Shown here one piece after another: positions 36,601 to 48,585 of a stretch of 64,000 nt of DNA. The notes beneath the pieces were generated by a model. It saw only the letters and a list, made by a program, of their open reading frames with translations, was not told the origin of the DNA and did not search any database. Both the position numbers and the translations under genes were made by a program. Source of the stretch: Prunus persica. Its lineage: Eukaryota; Streptophyta; Magnoliopsida; Rosales; Rosaceae. The stretch's first letter is position 1. Each line of letters begins with the position of its first letter. Location of the stretch: positions 17,621,542 to 17,685,541 of the forward strand of contig NC_034014.1 in assembly GCF_000346465.2 (NCBI RefSeq), read 5' to 3'.

Positions 36601-36713
36601 CATTGCGTGCAGTTTCTCACAGGTAGTCCACCAATTTTTGTTGTATAATGATCAGATTGTTCACGATAATCATCGGCCCATGGTCCTGGCATCCCTAGTA
36701 GGACTGCAGCCAT
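33666..36713 (-). CDS. PDCD2-like / Tsr4-type protein (programmed cell death protein 2, C-terminal domain)
   Basis: Seven coding exons on the minus strand join to 1092 nt, 363 aa plus stop: 36713-36621, 36516-36433, 36344-36247, 36140-35857, 35174-34970, 34132-33928 and 33788-33666. All have GT-AG introns and the joined frame stays open. The N-terminus ([15 protein letters not shown]) is followed by a CxxC pair (ECSACGSKL) and a PKCGS motif, the metal-binding half of PDCD2-like proteins. The middle is acidic and low-complexity ([16 protein letters not shown]). The C-terminal PDCD2_C domain ([47 protein letters not shown]) is complete. Family members (Tsr4, PDCD2, PDCD2L) are dedicated chaperones of ribosomal protein uS5 in 40S subunit assembly. 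The role here is inferred from the family. A 5' UTR intron precedes the start codon. Confidence 0.9.
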
Positions 36714-37440
36714 CACCCAAGGTCCTGGAAAAAGCAATAGGAACTCAAACGCATAGTAGGTGAAGTAATGTAAGCAAAAGAGCTAAACACTCAAACTCCA
36801 CCATCATCATATATAGTTGCTAAGGAAAGAAAACACGTAAAACAATAAACTGGACAGATTGGGATAATATAACTGATAATCAAAAGATTCAAGTTTTGAA
36901 GCTGAATGTTTTGCATTTGCCCATCATCCAAGACCATTTTAAAAACATGAGGATCCACTCAACTGAGCTGATACGACTCTTGGGTTCATTTTTATTTTAG
37001 TTTCTCAGAAACCAAAAAGATGAACAACTCTTCAAAGCTGTTATAAATTTACAGCCGTTCGAGCTCCTAAGCAGGATATATCTCCACTTATCTCTAATGG
37101 GTGTCATATGAACTCAAAATGGCCTCTTAGTTCCCCTAAAGAGAAAGAAAAGAACGTCTCTGCACCTTGAAATTAGGATTTGTCATGAACAATACAAGAT
37201 TGAAAGAAACAAAAGTAGGCTCAGAAATTTCACTCTCGATACGAAGAAAGAAAATGAGAATTATAGGTACTGCAAGTTTTAATTACCAACAAAAACAAAA
37301 GGCTTACCCAGATACCTACTAAAGCTTTCAGAAAGGGAGAGATAGAGTGCAGAGGGAGAGGGATAGAGAGAGGAAAGAGAGCAGAGAGATATCTGATGGG
37401 GAGGGGGAGGCGGAAGGAAAAGGTAGGACGGAGAGGCGCA
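36714..37440 (-). promoter_or_regulatory. 5' UTR intron and leader of the PDCD2-like gene
   Basis: The ATG at 36713 sits 11 bases after an acceptor (ttttccag at about 36725-36732). A CT-rich leader (minus-strand reading of the GA-rich 37330-37400) ends at a donor near 37308 or 37315, so an intron of about 580 bp lies in the 5' UTR. Transcription probably begins around 37400. The promoter beyond is bounded by the copia element at 37690. Confidence 0.6.
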
Positions 37441-37586
37441 GGGGAAGGGTTTTTCTTATTTATTTATTTATTTTACTTTTTAATTCTATTTTTAATAGAT
37501 TTTAATACTAATCTAGTAAAATTGGTTGTTAGGAAATTAAAAGGGAGTTGATTTCTCCATTTACGTTCTCTTTTGTTTTTTTAATA

Positions 37587-37775
37587 TTTTTTAATTAATT
37601 TGGTTATTTTTTGTTCTTTTCTTTTTTTATTTTACTCTTGGTGACATGGAAAGTGAGACGTTCATGTGTGAAAGAAATAAAAGAATTCTTGTTATAAAGA
37701 AGTGAAGCCCACATAGATAAAGCTAAATTAATTAAAAAAAGAAAAGAACAAAAAATAACCAAATTAATTAAAAAA
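37587..37775. repeat. 42-bp perfect inverted repeat linking host flank and copia 5' LTR
   Basis: Host DNA at 37587-37628 (ttttttaattaatttgg... to ...cttttcttttttt) is exactly the reverse complement of 37734-37775 within the copia LTR. The LTR copy occupies the place where the 3' LTR has about 130 bp including the TATA box (tataaatag). This is consistent with a template-switch or gene-conversion repair event after insertion. Confidence 0.9.
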
Positions 37776-37943
37776 CACACACGAAAGAGAGAAGAGAATA
37801 GAGTCAGAGTCAGAGAGAAGAGAAAGAGTGGAGTCTATCTGAGGAGAAATTCTGTCAATGTAAACACCACAAAGAGAAATATAATTTCACTCCCAATATT
37901 ACAGTGGTACTTCTCATCCTCTGATTATTCTAGTTTTATAACA
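37690..37943 (+). repeat. Copia 5' LTR, internally rearranged
   Basis: It is 254 bp against 344 bp for the 3' LTR. The left 35 bp and right 160 bp match the 3' LTR closely. The middle, including the TATA region, is replaced by an inverted copy of flanking DNA, so this LTR has probably lost its promoter. Confidence 0.9.
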
Positions 37944-38289
37944 CGTTATCAGCACGATAGTTTCTCCTTTTTATTTCTGAATTTTTCCCAACTCAACACT
38001 ATGTGATTATTTCTCTGTCTCCTCTCTGTCATATGTCTACTCTCACTTTACTACTACGACGACATGCAAACTTTCTTTTTTGTGTTCTTACAATTTCTAT
38101 ATTGTTTCATCCATGCTTGTTTAATTTACTTCATTGTAACGTAATTTGGAATAGCGCGGTTTTTATACCTCGTCTTGTTATTTTATGGTGGTGTAATTTT
38201 TTTTACCCATCGCGTTGTAACACAAATTATTGTAATAAAAGGATGGTGTGATCTTAAAACCTATTTATTATATCTTGAATAGTGGCGCA

Positions 38290-40030
38290 GTTATATTGCC
38301 CACAATATATGATGTATTATGCACTTCATATATATTAGGTGGAGGTTTTTATCCCCACATTTATTTTATTTATGGTATGGAGTAGGTTTATTACCCATAC
38401 GGCAATATTTATTTAAAGGTGTGGCGCGGGTTTATCGTCCACACAGCTGCTTTTACTTTTATTTAAAAAGTATGGAGCAGAATCAGTGCCCATTGTCACG
38501 GGTCGCACATAGACAAGTGCTACCGTGACTCCGTTGGAACATCTATGCGCTTATGAGGTAGTCTAAGTGTGGACGGGCGAGAGCTTAAGAGCTAGAATGG
38601 TTGGTGTTGGCCAAGTTGCACTTGTGAAGGGTTGTCATTAAAGAGAGTTTTGATTCCTTTTCTGCTCTCTCAGGGCTCTCCGAGCGCCTGACAAAAACAA
38701 ATTTTTCAGTTTTGGGTATTTCCGAAGGTGATGGGAGGAACCTGAGGGAACCAAGAATACCAAAATGTTCGTGATGTCGAGACGCAGGAAACGCAACTGA
38801 CGGTTCGCCATTCGGAGTTCGTATGAAGGAGTTATGCCCAATTATGACTCCTCGTGCATAGGTGATGTTTCCTCCTGGTAGAAGGCTAAATGCATAAAAT
38901 GCTATATAGGGGGTGACATGGTGTCATGCTCTCCACCACCCCTGGTGCTTACACCCTTGTGGCACTAAGCGAGCATCCTTATGACATTGGAGATAGTCAT
39001 AAGGGTGGGCATAAGATTGTTGAAGGATAATCTGTGTCTCCGGGGGAAAGGAATTTCCGAGGACAGTAAGAACACGCAGGGCCGTTCGTATTGCGCATCG
39101 TTGGAAAGAGTGAGGTCAACATATGGCATTCATTATGCCATCGGCTAGCGAGATATATGACAATACTCAATGGACTTGGCTTGGGTTCGGCCTTGTCTAA
39201 TATTGAAGGAAGATATTCGGATGCTAGTACGCATGGGTTGCGACCCCATGCAATGTATAGACGGTTATGTGGGACATTCGGAATACATATGTCGCCAAGG
39301 CTTGGGCGACATGCAAGTATAACAGCTTGCGTGTATAGCTTTAGGATGTGGGCTATCGTGGATGCTGAAGGAATGACCGACAGAAGTGTGGGTAAACCGA
39401 TGGTGTGTTGGATCGCTATGTCTTGACTTGGAAATGAGCGAGACATGAGGAAAGCATGCGACGTGGTCGATGCAGTTGACATGTCTTATGCAACGCTTGA
39501 TGTATGGGCTTCGAGGGTTCGTTGCTGGATGCGGAGTGATTGTATTGTCACAAGGTAGTGTGACTCGTTGTCTAGTGAGAGACGACACTTGAAGGTAAAC
39601 CTCTCGCGGAGTTGTGAGAGTCATGAATATCATGAAGGGGGAGAAGGCTGACTGGGATCCGAGGGGGATCCTGGGCCACACGGGTGTGCTTTGAGTGGCG
39701 AAATGTGTGTTTCGCTTCCGCCGCACCGCGCCGCTCGCTCATCCCGTGACACCATACAAGCACATTTACTCTTACTTAAAGTATGATGTGGAATTAAGCC
39801 TCATACTTTATGAATTTACTTTACCGCACATTTACTTTTATTAAAAGTATGGTGTGGAATTAACCCTCATACTTTATGAATTTACTTTACCGTACATTTA
39901 TTTTTATTTAAAGTATGGTGCGGAATTAACATCCATACGGCAAGCAATTTACTTTATGAATTTACTTTACCTCACATTTAATTTTATTTAAGGTATGGTG
40001 CGGGTTTATCGTCCATACCAGCAAATTCAT
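38290..40030 (+). repeat. Degenerate tandem repeats in the copia leader
   Basis: Units of about 55-70 bp with 'ttattttatttaaagtatggtgcggatttatcgtccatac' recur on both sides of the nested insertion: 38290-38490 and 39760-40025. They lie between PBS and gag and have no coding role. Confidence 0.75.
38494..39751 (-). mobile_element. Solo-LTR-like insertion in the copia leader (TGTCACGGG...CCCGTGACA)
   Basis: The ends are inverted (tgtcacggg and cccgtgaca), with TG and CA termini and CCAT on both sides (38490-38493 and 39752-39755). The copia leader repeats on either side are otherwise continuous. The 1258 bp are more GC-rich than their surroundings and carry only non-conserved ORFs on both strands. 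It is probably a solo LTR on the minus strand, where it starts TGTCACGGGATGAGCG. The 4-bp duplication leaves some doubt. Confidence 0.7.
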
Positions 40031-40133
40031 AGCACTTTATTTTTATCATCAATTAATATACCTGAATAATGAGGGCCTGAAATTCCTATTAATAAGTGGC
40101 TTAATATCCCAGATCCCGAGCCTAAAGTTTCGG

Positions 40134-41189
40134 ATGGCAAATTTGAAAAAACTAGAGTTTGCTGCCTTGGACCTTTCCGGGGACAACTATTTATCATGGG
40201 TCCTGGATGCCAAAATTCATCTACGAGCCAATGGCCTCGGACAAACAATTGTACATGAGAATGATGCTTCGCCTGAAGAGAATGCGAAGGCCATGATCTT
40301 TCTTCGCCGCCACATCCATGAAGCGCTGAAGAGTGAATATGTGGTGGTTGATGAACCGTTGGTTCTATGGAAAGCTCTAGGTGAAAGATACGATCACCAA
40401 AGGATGGTGACTCTCCCAAGAGCTAGATACGAATGGACTCACTTGAGATTTCAAGATTTCAAGTCAGTGTTCGAGTATAACTCTGCTATGCGCAGAATTA
40501 CCTCATTAATGAGGCTATGTGGGGAAAATATATCTGAGGAGGATATGCTCGAAAAAACTCTGAGCACTTTTCATGCTTCAAATGTCCTCCTTCAGTAGCA
40601 ATACAAACAGCGATTTCAAGAAGTACTCGGAACTTGTATCTTGCCTCTTGTTAGCTGGCAGAATAGTGAGCTCTTATTAAAGAATCACCAATCTTGCCCA
40701 ACGGGCTCAGCACCACTTCCTGAAATAAATGCTGCATCTCAGGAAGTGAATGCCACTTCATCTCGTGGCAGTATCCACAAACGTGGGCTAGGGGGCAAGT
40801 GTGGCCGCTGGCAAGGAAGCAGAAAAGATCGTGGTGCTCGTTCAGAGGGTTTAGGTCCAAGGAGCGGTCCATCCACGAATGGCAAAAATGCATCCCGTAA
40901 TAAGGGAAAGACACAGACGAGCCATGTGCCTAGAAATGTTGAAAGCACTTGTCACAGATGTGGTGCAAAGGGACATTGGGTGCGCGCATGTCGTACGCCC
41001 AAGCATTTGGCGGATCTCTATCAAGCTTCACTTAAGAACAGGAAAGTGGAGATAAATTACATTGATCATGCTCCGCCAGCCACAGATGGCTCATCAGAAA
41101 TATCGCATCAGCTAAACAAGACGCATCTGGATGTTTCTGATTTTGTTACTGAAAGAGGGAATGAAGCTTATGAGTCCGAATTAGATTAA
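40134..41189 (+). pseudogene. Copia gag (capsid and zinc knuckle), one internal stop
   Basis: The frame starts MANLKKLEFAALDLSG, a usual plant copia gag N-terminus (UBN2-type capsid region with NYLSWVLDAKIHL). It is open to a TAG at 40596-40598, and resumes in the same frame to 41189. A CCHC zinc knuckle (CHRCGAKGHWVRAC) is at 40950-40991. The stop is a single CAG-to-TAG type change, leaving an otherwise intact gag. The product would package element RNA in cytoplasmic particles. Confidence 0.85.
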
Positions 41190-41306
41190 ATTCCTTAATG
41201 TACTATTTGTATTAGCTGAAGTGCTGTTTAATTTTTCATTTCAATCCAATAAAAGTGGTAATGTTTTCTTCTTTATTGATTCAGCTTATTTTACTTATTT
41301 GAAGGC

Positions 41307-44300
41307 ATGGATGTAAATTATGGATGCCCTCAAAACAAAGGCTATGGCAAAGATATTTGTCTCGCAGACAGCGCGACTACTCATACGATCCTTCAAGATC
41401 AGAAGTATTTCTCAAAATTAATGCTTACAAAAGCAAAGGTAACAACCATATCAGGTCCTGCATATCTGATTGAAGGCTCAGGAATAGCCCAAATTATGTT
41501 ACCAAATAGAACAATACTGTCCATTCCAGATGCTTTGTATTCATCTAACTCCAGAAGGAATCCGTTGAGTTTCAAAGATATATGTTTGAATGGCTACCAT
41601 GTTGAAACAAAGATAAAGGAAAACATGGAAAATCTTTGCATTACCTCCAGTGATACCCAAAAGCGTATACTGGAGCAACTTTGTGCGCTCTCATCAGGGT
41701 TGTATTATACAACCATACGGACAATTGAGGCACATAGTGTCATGGACCAAGAGTCCATTGACTCAAATGCTTTTAAGCTTTGGCATGACAGGTTGGGTCA
41801 TCCTGGATCCACCATGATGCGCAGGATCATCACCAACTGTAAAGGACATCCCTTATTGACAAAACACATTATGTTATCAAGTGACATCTTTTGCCAAGCT
41901 TGTTCACAAGGGAAGTTGGTGATCAGACCATCACAACCAAAGGTTGATGTTGAGTCTCCATCATTTTTGCAGAGAATTCAAGGGGACAATTGTGGACCTA
42001 TTCATCCCCTATGTGGACCATTTCGGTACTTTATGGTCTTGCTGAAAACATCTACCCAATAGTCACATGTTTGTCTTTTGTCTACTCGGAATATGGCATT
42101 TGCTAGGCTTTTGGCTCAGATAATTAAATTACGAGCCCAATTCCCAGATTATCCCATTAAGTCAATCAGACTCGATAATGCTGGTGAATTTACATCTCAG
42201 ACTTTTGATGACTACTGCATGTCACTAGGCATTGACATTGAACATCCTGTTCCCCATGTGCATACTCAAAATGGCTTGGCAGAACCTTTAATTAAGCGCC
42301 TTCAGTTGATAGCACGCACTTTACTAATGAAAACAAAGTTGCCAGTTTCTACTTGGGGATATGCCATTTTACATGCAGCATCACTTGTGCGATTGAGGCC
42401 CGTCGCAAACAATCAATATTCTCCAATACAACTCGTATTGGGGAATCAACCAAACATTTCACATTTAAGAATTTTTGGGTGTACGGTATATGTGCCCATT
42501 GCACCACCGCAACGTACTAAGATGGGCCCTCAACGCAGATTGGGAATTTATGTTGGTTTTGATTCACCATCTATCACCCCTAACGGGTGATATTTTTACC
42601 GCACAGTTTGCGGATTGTCATTTTGATGAGACAATCTTCCCACCATTAGGGGGAGAAAAAACTGTGTCTCAAGAACAAGGCAAACTCATTCCTGAAGAAC
42701 GACATGAATTATCATGGAATGTATCCACATTGTCTCATCTCGATCCTCATACTGCTCAATGTGAAAACGAAGTGAGAAGGATCGTTCACCTCCAAAGTAT
42801 TGCAAATCAGATGTTAGATGCATTTAATGATGCAACAAAGGTGACAAAATCTCATATCCCAGCTGCAAATGCACCCACACGGATTGATGTCCATAATGGA
42901 TAAAGCAATGTGCCAGCAAATGGTTCATCTACTGCACGCCTGAAGCGTGGCAGACCACTAAGCTCAAAGGATTCAATTCCACGAAAGAGGAAGTTGATGG
43001 ACAAAATGAATCCGAATAAAATAAATAGAGAGCCCACAATTCATAATTCAAATGCCCCCAAAGAGGGACAGGTACTTCCTGAAAAGGAAAACGTCATTGG
43101 TGAGACAAGTGCCCCTGGAGTGGCAACTGTACCTGAAAGTCAAGAAATCTCCATAAATTATACGTCCACTGATGAATTGTGGAGTAGAAATGAGATGATC
43201 ATCGATGATATATTTGCATTCTCAGTGGCTGCTGAGATCATAAAAGATGATGATATTGAGTCGTGCTCTATTAATGAATGTACACAGAGGCAAGATTGGC
43301 AAGTGAAAAGATGCAATCCAGGCAGAATTAAATTCTTTGGAAAAAATGAGTGTTTTTGGACATATTGTTCCAACTCCACCCAATGTGAACCCTGTAGGTT
43401 ACAAGTGGGCATTTACAAGAAAGCGCAATAAGAAAAATGAGATCTCAAGGTATAAAGCGCGACTCGTTGCGCAAGGTTATTCACAAAGGCCTGGAATTGA
43501 TTATGTGAAAACGTACTCTCCAGTAATGGCCACAATTACATTCCGTTACTTAATAAGTTTGGCGGTTTCAGAAAAACTTGAAATAAGACTCATGGATGTC
43601 ATTACCGCATATCTGTATGGAGAATTGGATACATATATATACATGAAAGTTCCAAAAAGGATTCAAGCTGCCTGAAGCAGCCAGAAATAAACCACGGGGC
43701 ATGTTCTCAGTTAAATTGAGAAGATCATTATATGGGCTAAAACAATCTGGACCAATGTGGTACAATCGTCTCAGTAAGTATTTACTGAAGGAAGGATACA
43801 CAAATGATCCTATTTGCCCATATATGTTTATTAAGAAATCAAAGTTTAGATTTGCGATAGTGGTAGTATATGTCGACGACACGAATCTAATTGGAACTTT
43901 TGAAGAGCTTCAAAAGACTGCTGATTATCTCAAACGTGAGTTTGAGATGAAAGACCTTGGAAAGACAAAATATTGTCTTGGCTTGCAACTTGGGCACAGT
44001 GCTAATGGAATTTTGGTGCATCAATCAACTTATACTGAAAAAGTATTGAAACGGTTTGGCATGGATAAAGCCCATCTACTTAGCACTCCAATGGTCGTCC
44101 GGTCGCTTGACACTAAGAAAGACCCATATCGTCCAAAAGGGGATGATGAAATGGTCCTTGGTCCAGAAGTACCATATCTTAGTGCAATAGGTGCTTTATT
44201 GTACCTAGCACAATGTACCAAACCAGACATATCATTTTCAGTAAAACTGTTAGCAAGGTACAGTTCTGCTCCAACAAGGCGACATTAGACCGCCATCAAA

Positions 44301-44918
44301 CATGTTCTACGATACCTTCATGGGACAACAGACATGGGCTTATTCTATTCCAGTGAATCGACCAACGCCCAGAGTATTGTTGGGTATGCTGATGCAGGAT
44401 ATCTCTCTGATCCACATTAAGGACGATCACGGACTGGGTATGTATTTACATGTGGAGGAACTGCAATCTCATGGCGCTCAACGAAACAAACACTAGTGGC
44501 CACATCTTCCAATCACTCAGAAATACTTGCCCTCCATGAAGCCAGTCGTGAATGCGTTTGGTTAAGGTCGATGATCCATCACATCCGAAGCACATGTGCC
44601 CTACCCTCAGCAATAGACACTCCAACAATCCTGAATGAGGACAATGCAGCTTATATTGCTCAGATCACAGGAGGGTATATCAAAGGTGACAGGACTAAGC
44701 ACATATCACCAAAGTTTTTCTATACACATGAGCTCCAGAAGAGTCAAGAAATCAAAGTCAGACAAATCCGCTCAAGCGATAACTTGGTAGATCTCTTCAC
44801 CAAATCATTGCCGAAATGTACATTCCAAAAGTTAGTGCATGGCATCAGATTACGACAACTCTGCAAGCAATCAAGTTGGAGCATGCAAAATCAGGGGGAG
44901 CATTCAAGAGTCCACTAA
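41307..44918 (+). pseudogene. Copia pol (protease, integrase, reverse transcriptase, RNase H), multiply broken
   Basis: Protease motif DSATTHTI starts at 41367. A GAG-preintegrase motif (LWHDRLGHPG) is near 41780. The integrase core shows its D, D and E residues (IQGDNCG, RLDNAGEF, NGLAEPLIKR). Reverse transcriptase carries YVDD at 43869-43880, and RNase H runs about 44300-44918. Lesions: TAG at 42060 (place of the usual Trp), a frame change with about 11 bases lost near 42580, TAA at 42901, frame changes near 43330 and 43690, TAG at 44286 and TAA at 44418. Several stops look like G-to-A or C-to-T changes, as expected from decay of methylated copies. It is adjacent to gag in the same orientation. 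Confidence 0.9.
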
Positions 44919-45125
44919 CACAGGACATATGCGCATTGTACTCTTTTTCCTTCGACTAGGGTTTTTCCTAGCAAGGTTTTAACGAGGCAACATGAGCGCA
45001 TTACCCTATGTCCCAAATAAAGTTGTACTCTTTTTCTTTCGCTTAGGTTTTTTTCCCACTGAGTTTTTCCAAGCAAGGTTTTAATGAGGCAACCAATCTA
45101 GGGACATGTGGTCTTCAAGGAGGAG

Positions 45126-45469
45126 TGTTATAAAGAAGTGAAGCCCACATAGATAAAGCTAGAGGGTATTAGTCAAAAGATGGAGATAAAGCTAGAGGGT
45201 ATTAGTCAAAAGATGGGATAATGATGTTGGGGAGAAATCATTATGTCTCCCTTAAAAGCCATTTGCTTTGCCTATAAATAGGCATTATATTTGCTTGTAA
45301 ACACACACGAAAGAGAGAAGAGAATAGAGTTAGAGTCAGAGAGAAGAGAAAGAGTGGAGTCTATCTGAGGAGAAATTATGTCAGTGTAAACACCACAAAG
45401 AGAAATATAATTCCACTCCCAATATTACAGTGGTACTTCTCATCCTCTGATTATTCTAGTTTTATAACA
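45126..45469 (+). repeat. Copia 3' LTR with TATA box
   Basis: It includes a short internal tandem duplication (gataaagctagagggtattagtcaaaagatg, twice at about 45153-45215) and the TATA word cctataaatagg at about 45270-45281. It is the better preserved LTR. Confidence 0.92.
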
Positions 45470-45474
45470 ATTGT

Positions 45475-46095
45475 TTAAAAATTGGGTAATTTTCACCTTT
45501 CTAAGACCATCTCCAACCCAAGAAGCTAAACCCAAAATATCCCAAATTATCCAAAACCTCTCCCAATCCAAGAAAATGAAGGGGCCAAAATTTGGAAAAA
45601 CCTAAACTTGGACCCAAATACCAGTCCAAGTATTGCCTGGACCCAAAACTATTCGTGGAGCCCACCTACATCTGAAATAGCCCACATGTGAAAAGATTCT
45701 GACGTGGGCCCAGCTCCAGATTTGCTGCCACTTTTTGTCTCCTTTTCGCGCCATGTGTCGCTCTCCTATGAAGTTGTTGTTGGAATCCAACGGCAACATT
45801 TGAATAAGCTGCTGCTTTTTTTTTTTTGGTACACATAACTTAAATCAACAATCTACATTAAATCTAAACTATTTTAAAGGTAAAAAAAAAAAAAAGAGAT
45901 CCAACGTCTGAAATTTAAATCCAACAGTCAAAATAATATTTTAAATTAATCTAGATCATATTCAACCCCAAAATTCACTCCAAACTCTATAAATACCCAT
46001 CCATTTCTGAAATAATCTACCAAAAATATTTTATCTATTTCTCAATTTATTTTTCCTTTATCAATCTCATCAATCTCCTTTCATTCTTGTTGAAG
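45475..46095. other. DNA between copia element and Harbinger-derived ORFs
   Basis: The word agaccatctccaacccaagaagc at about 45504-45526 resembles the terminal zone of plant Harbinger/Tourist elements and may mark the end of the element encoding the next two ORFs. The opposite terminus was not found. A TATA-like word (ctataaatacc, about 45988) precedes the next ORF by about 110 bp. Confidence 0.4.
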
Positions 46096-47014
46096 ATGTC
46101 CACAAAATCTCAAATAGGTGTGAATTGGAGGCTCAAAGAAGATGAGGCATTGTGCAAAGCTGAGTTTCTGTCAGTGAAGATGGGGCTATTGCACCAATCA
46201 AATAAGCGACACATTTTGGAAGCTTGTATATCAAAAGTTTCTGGAAAATGATCCGGGCATTAGTGGACCCAAGCAACTCACATATCAAGCCATTACTTCT
46301 CGGTTTAAGACTATCAACCACCAGTATTCTCTTTGGAAGGTATGCTTGACTAAGGCCAATACGAACACACAAAGTGGCTCAAATCTACGTGATGTGGTAA
46401 GTAACCATTCTTATTAAAGCTTTAAATTTATATTTGTAATTTTATTCAACTCCAAACTTAAATTAATTTTTTCATGTGTAGAACGTGTATGCGAAAACGA
46501 TATTTCTTAATGATAATAAGCCTCCAAATAGGCCTTTCAAGCTGTACCATGCTTGGGAAATCTTGAAAGATTGCCCAAAGTGGAACGATATAAATGAGCC
46601 TCCCACACAACGTTCTTCTAGAGGTAGTGCAAGTATGGTGAATTTGGATAATGACGCAAACGATATCACCATGCCCAGTCCAAGGCCTGAGGGGCAAGAT
46701 AAACAAAAGGATGTAGAAAAAAAAAAAACAAAAACAAAAAAAGGAAGATGGCTGATCCTTCTCAACAAACAAGGGATAAGTACTTGGAATCATTGGTTAA
46801 GCAAGGTATTCCTTTCGAGAAGGATAGGAGACGAAAGTTCAACATATTGGACAGGTTTGTCCAAGATCAAGCTGATGCTTATGCGTATAAGAAGCAACAA
46901 GATAAGGAAGTCCAAGAACAAAAAATAATGTCAATAGATGTGTCCAAATTTACTCAAAGAAAGAAGAAGTGTTGGGGGGATAAACAAGATGAAATTATGC
47001 AAGAACATGTGTAG
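46096..47014 (+). pseudogene. Myb/NAM-associated domain protein (GST T3-like ORF of PIF/Harbinger type), frameshifted
   Basis: ATG at 46096 opens VNWRLKEDEALCKA, the N-terminal SANT-like region seen in plant proteins annotated as glutathione S-transferase T3-like, which accompany PIF/Harbinger transposases. At least two frame changes occur near 46160 and 46200. A spliced continuation begins at about 46482 (acceptor after atgtgtag) with PPNRPFKLYHAWEIL. A third frame change falls in an A-run near 46725, and the frame ends at 47014 after a charged coiled segment. In Harbinger systems the Myb-like partner binds DNA and helps transposase enter the nucleus; this copy is broken. Confidence 0.65.
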
Positions 47015-47284
47015 GGTCAACAGTCTATCGTTAATCCTGAAGACAACTCAGAGGACTAGTATCCAAGCCCCCACGATGGTGGTTATTAGTTTCTTCCTAT
47101 TGGGTTTCATGTATGATGAATTTGAAGTATTGTGTGTTTTCTTTTAGAATTATGTTGTGTGTTTTCTTTTGGAATAAAATTATATTTGTAGAATTTCAAT
47201 TTTTTTAGGTCAAATTGTTCAAAAAAATTAATTACGAAGTTATTTAAAAAAGATTGAATGAAGAAAAGTTATCCATTAAAAAAA

Positions 47285-48338
47285 AAAATTGGGAAGAGTG
47301 AACGTGATTGAATACCTCTTTATAACCTGTTGGTTGGCTTTCCCTACGAAAATCCATGAGATGATACCTTTCGCCTTTATATGGTATCAAATAACCTCTC
47401 ATTTGTGGGTACCTTGTATCTAGTAAATAATATTTCCTTGTGAAATACAACATTCATTTTTCTTAATATGTATATATAATTGGACTACGTAATGAAAAAC
47501 ACAAAGGTTAATTGAAAAAGTTTTACTACTTGGAGGCTTAGGGAAATTTAAATTTTCATTGCGTAGAACCGATAGAAACACTCTTGTATCATGTGCAGTG
47601 CCTTCCCACCCGGTACATGCAAATATAAATTGCATGTCAAAGTTATATACAGCCATAACGTTTTGAGTTAGCATCTCTTTCCTACCAATATAAGGTACTT
47701 GATCTTGAGATGGTATTGATGCTTGAACATGTACTCCATTTATAGCACTAATACAATCCTAAAACTGACAGTTGGACAAAATTTTCAATGTGTATAACTA
47801 TAATTAGCACTAAAAAGTATAGAGAAATGATAGGTGCAATTTTTACCTTAAAATGAGGCATATATCTAGAATCTCTCAATATTGCTTGTGGAATATTACT
47901 AAATTCACGATCCATCGGTTTGATGACATCCATTGCCATACGACATACAACATCCAACATGTAACTAAAATATCTATTCACTATCTCACCAGAGTGTTGA
48001 AATCTTTCTTGTGCTAACTTATTCCCCACACCACGTCCTAGCGTGTGTACAAACATTCCCAATATCTAAATGGAATTCATATTCCTAGAACCTCTCAACC
48101 CATAATTAGATTGCAACTCATTAGATAATTTGTAAAATACATCTTTGTCCACCCTCAACATGGTATAACATCGCCTATCATTCCCATGAAATAATTCCAT
48201 CAACCAGATATTACCTGTTTGTGAAGAATCCATACAAGGATTTTTATGAATATATTTCAGATAATATAATTCAATTGCTCGTGCACAAGCGCACATAGAT
48301 AGGTTAATCTCCTCATCTTCATCATCTGGATTGTCCAT
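47285..48338 (-). pseudogene. PIF/Harbinger transposase (DDE_Tnp_4 / HARBI1-like), broken
   Basis: It starts MDNPDDEDEE at 48338 and shows the family's helical N-terminal part (HGNDRRCYTMLRVDKDVF), interrupted by TAG at about 48066. An apparent intron (about 47846-47762) precedes the catalytic part: DCISAINGVHV, then YNFDMQFIFACTGWEGTAHDTRVF, then after another intron YYLLDTRYPQMRGYLIPYKGERYHL. The first catalytic Asp is Asn here (AINGVHV against the usual AIDGTHI), and the C-terminal part with the Glu is missing beyond about 47285. It is convergent with the Myb-like ORF. Inactive. Confidence 0.8.
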
Positions 48339-48585
48339 ATTTTCAAATAAACCTGCAATTTAGAATTATAATCATCAACATTCTCAATTAACCATAATCT
48401 ATGATGTAAATTTAGTCCAACTAATAAGTCATTGCAATAAAGTAATTATCCAAACAACATAACCACAACAAAGTCATAAGTCAACTGCCCTATTGGTTGT
48501 TAAATTAATAAGTTAGCCATGCAAGCTTGACATTAGGAGTCTTCATGGTAGAGAACATCTCTCGCTTCTCTTGATTCAAAAACAA

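Larger units (their letters stand above)
37690..45469 (+). mobile_element. Ty1/copia LTR retrotransposon, full length but decayed
   Basis: The LTRs at 37690-37943 and 45126-45469 share TGTTATAAAGAAGTGAAGC starts and ...CTAGTTTTATAACA ends. Flanking direct repeats are ATTCT (37685-37689) and ATTGT (45470-45474), with one mismatch. The leader begins cgttatcagcacga, a PBS-like word usual in plant copia elements. The polypurine tract aaggaggag precedes the 3' LTR. Domain order is gag, protease, integrase, reverse transcriptase, RNase H, the copia order. Gag and pol are broken by several stops and frame changes, so it cannot be autonomous. It inserted between the PDCD2-like promoter side and Harbinger-derived DNA. 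Confidence 0.95.

Noticed and set aside
38997..39763. Overlapping ORFs of 110-161 aa on both strands
   Set aside because: They lie in a solo-LTR-like insertion, have no recognisable motif and overlap in several frames. GC-richer DNA explains the open frames.
45602..45799. Minus-strand 65-aa ORF near the Harbinger terminus
   Set aside because: No homology recognised. It lies in subterminal transposon-like DNA.
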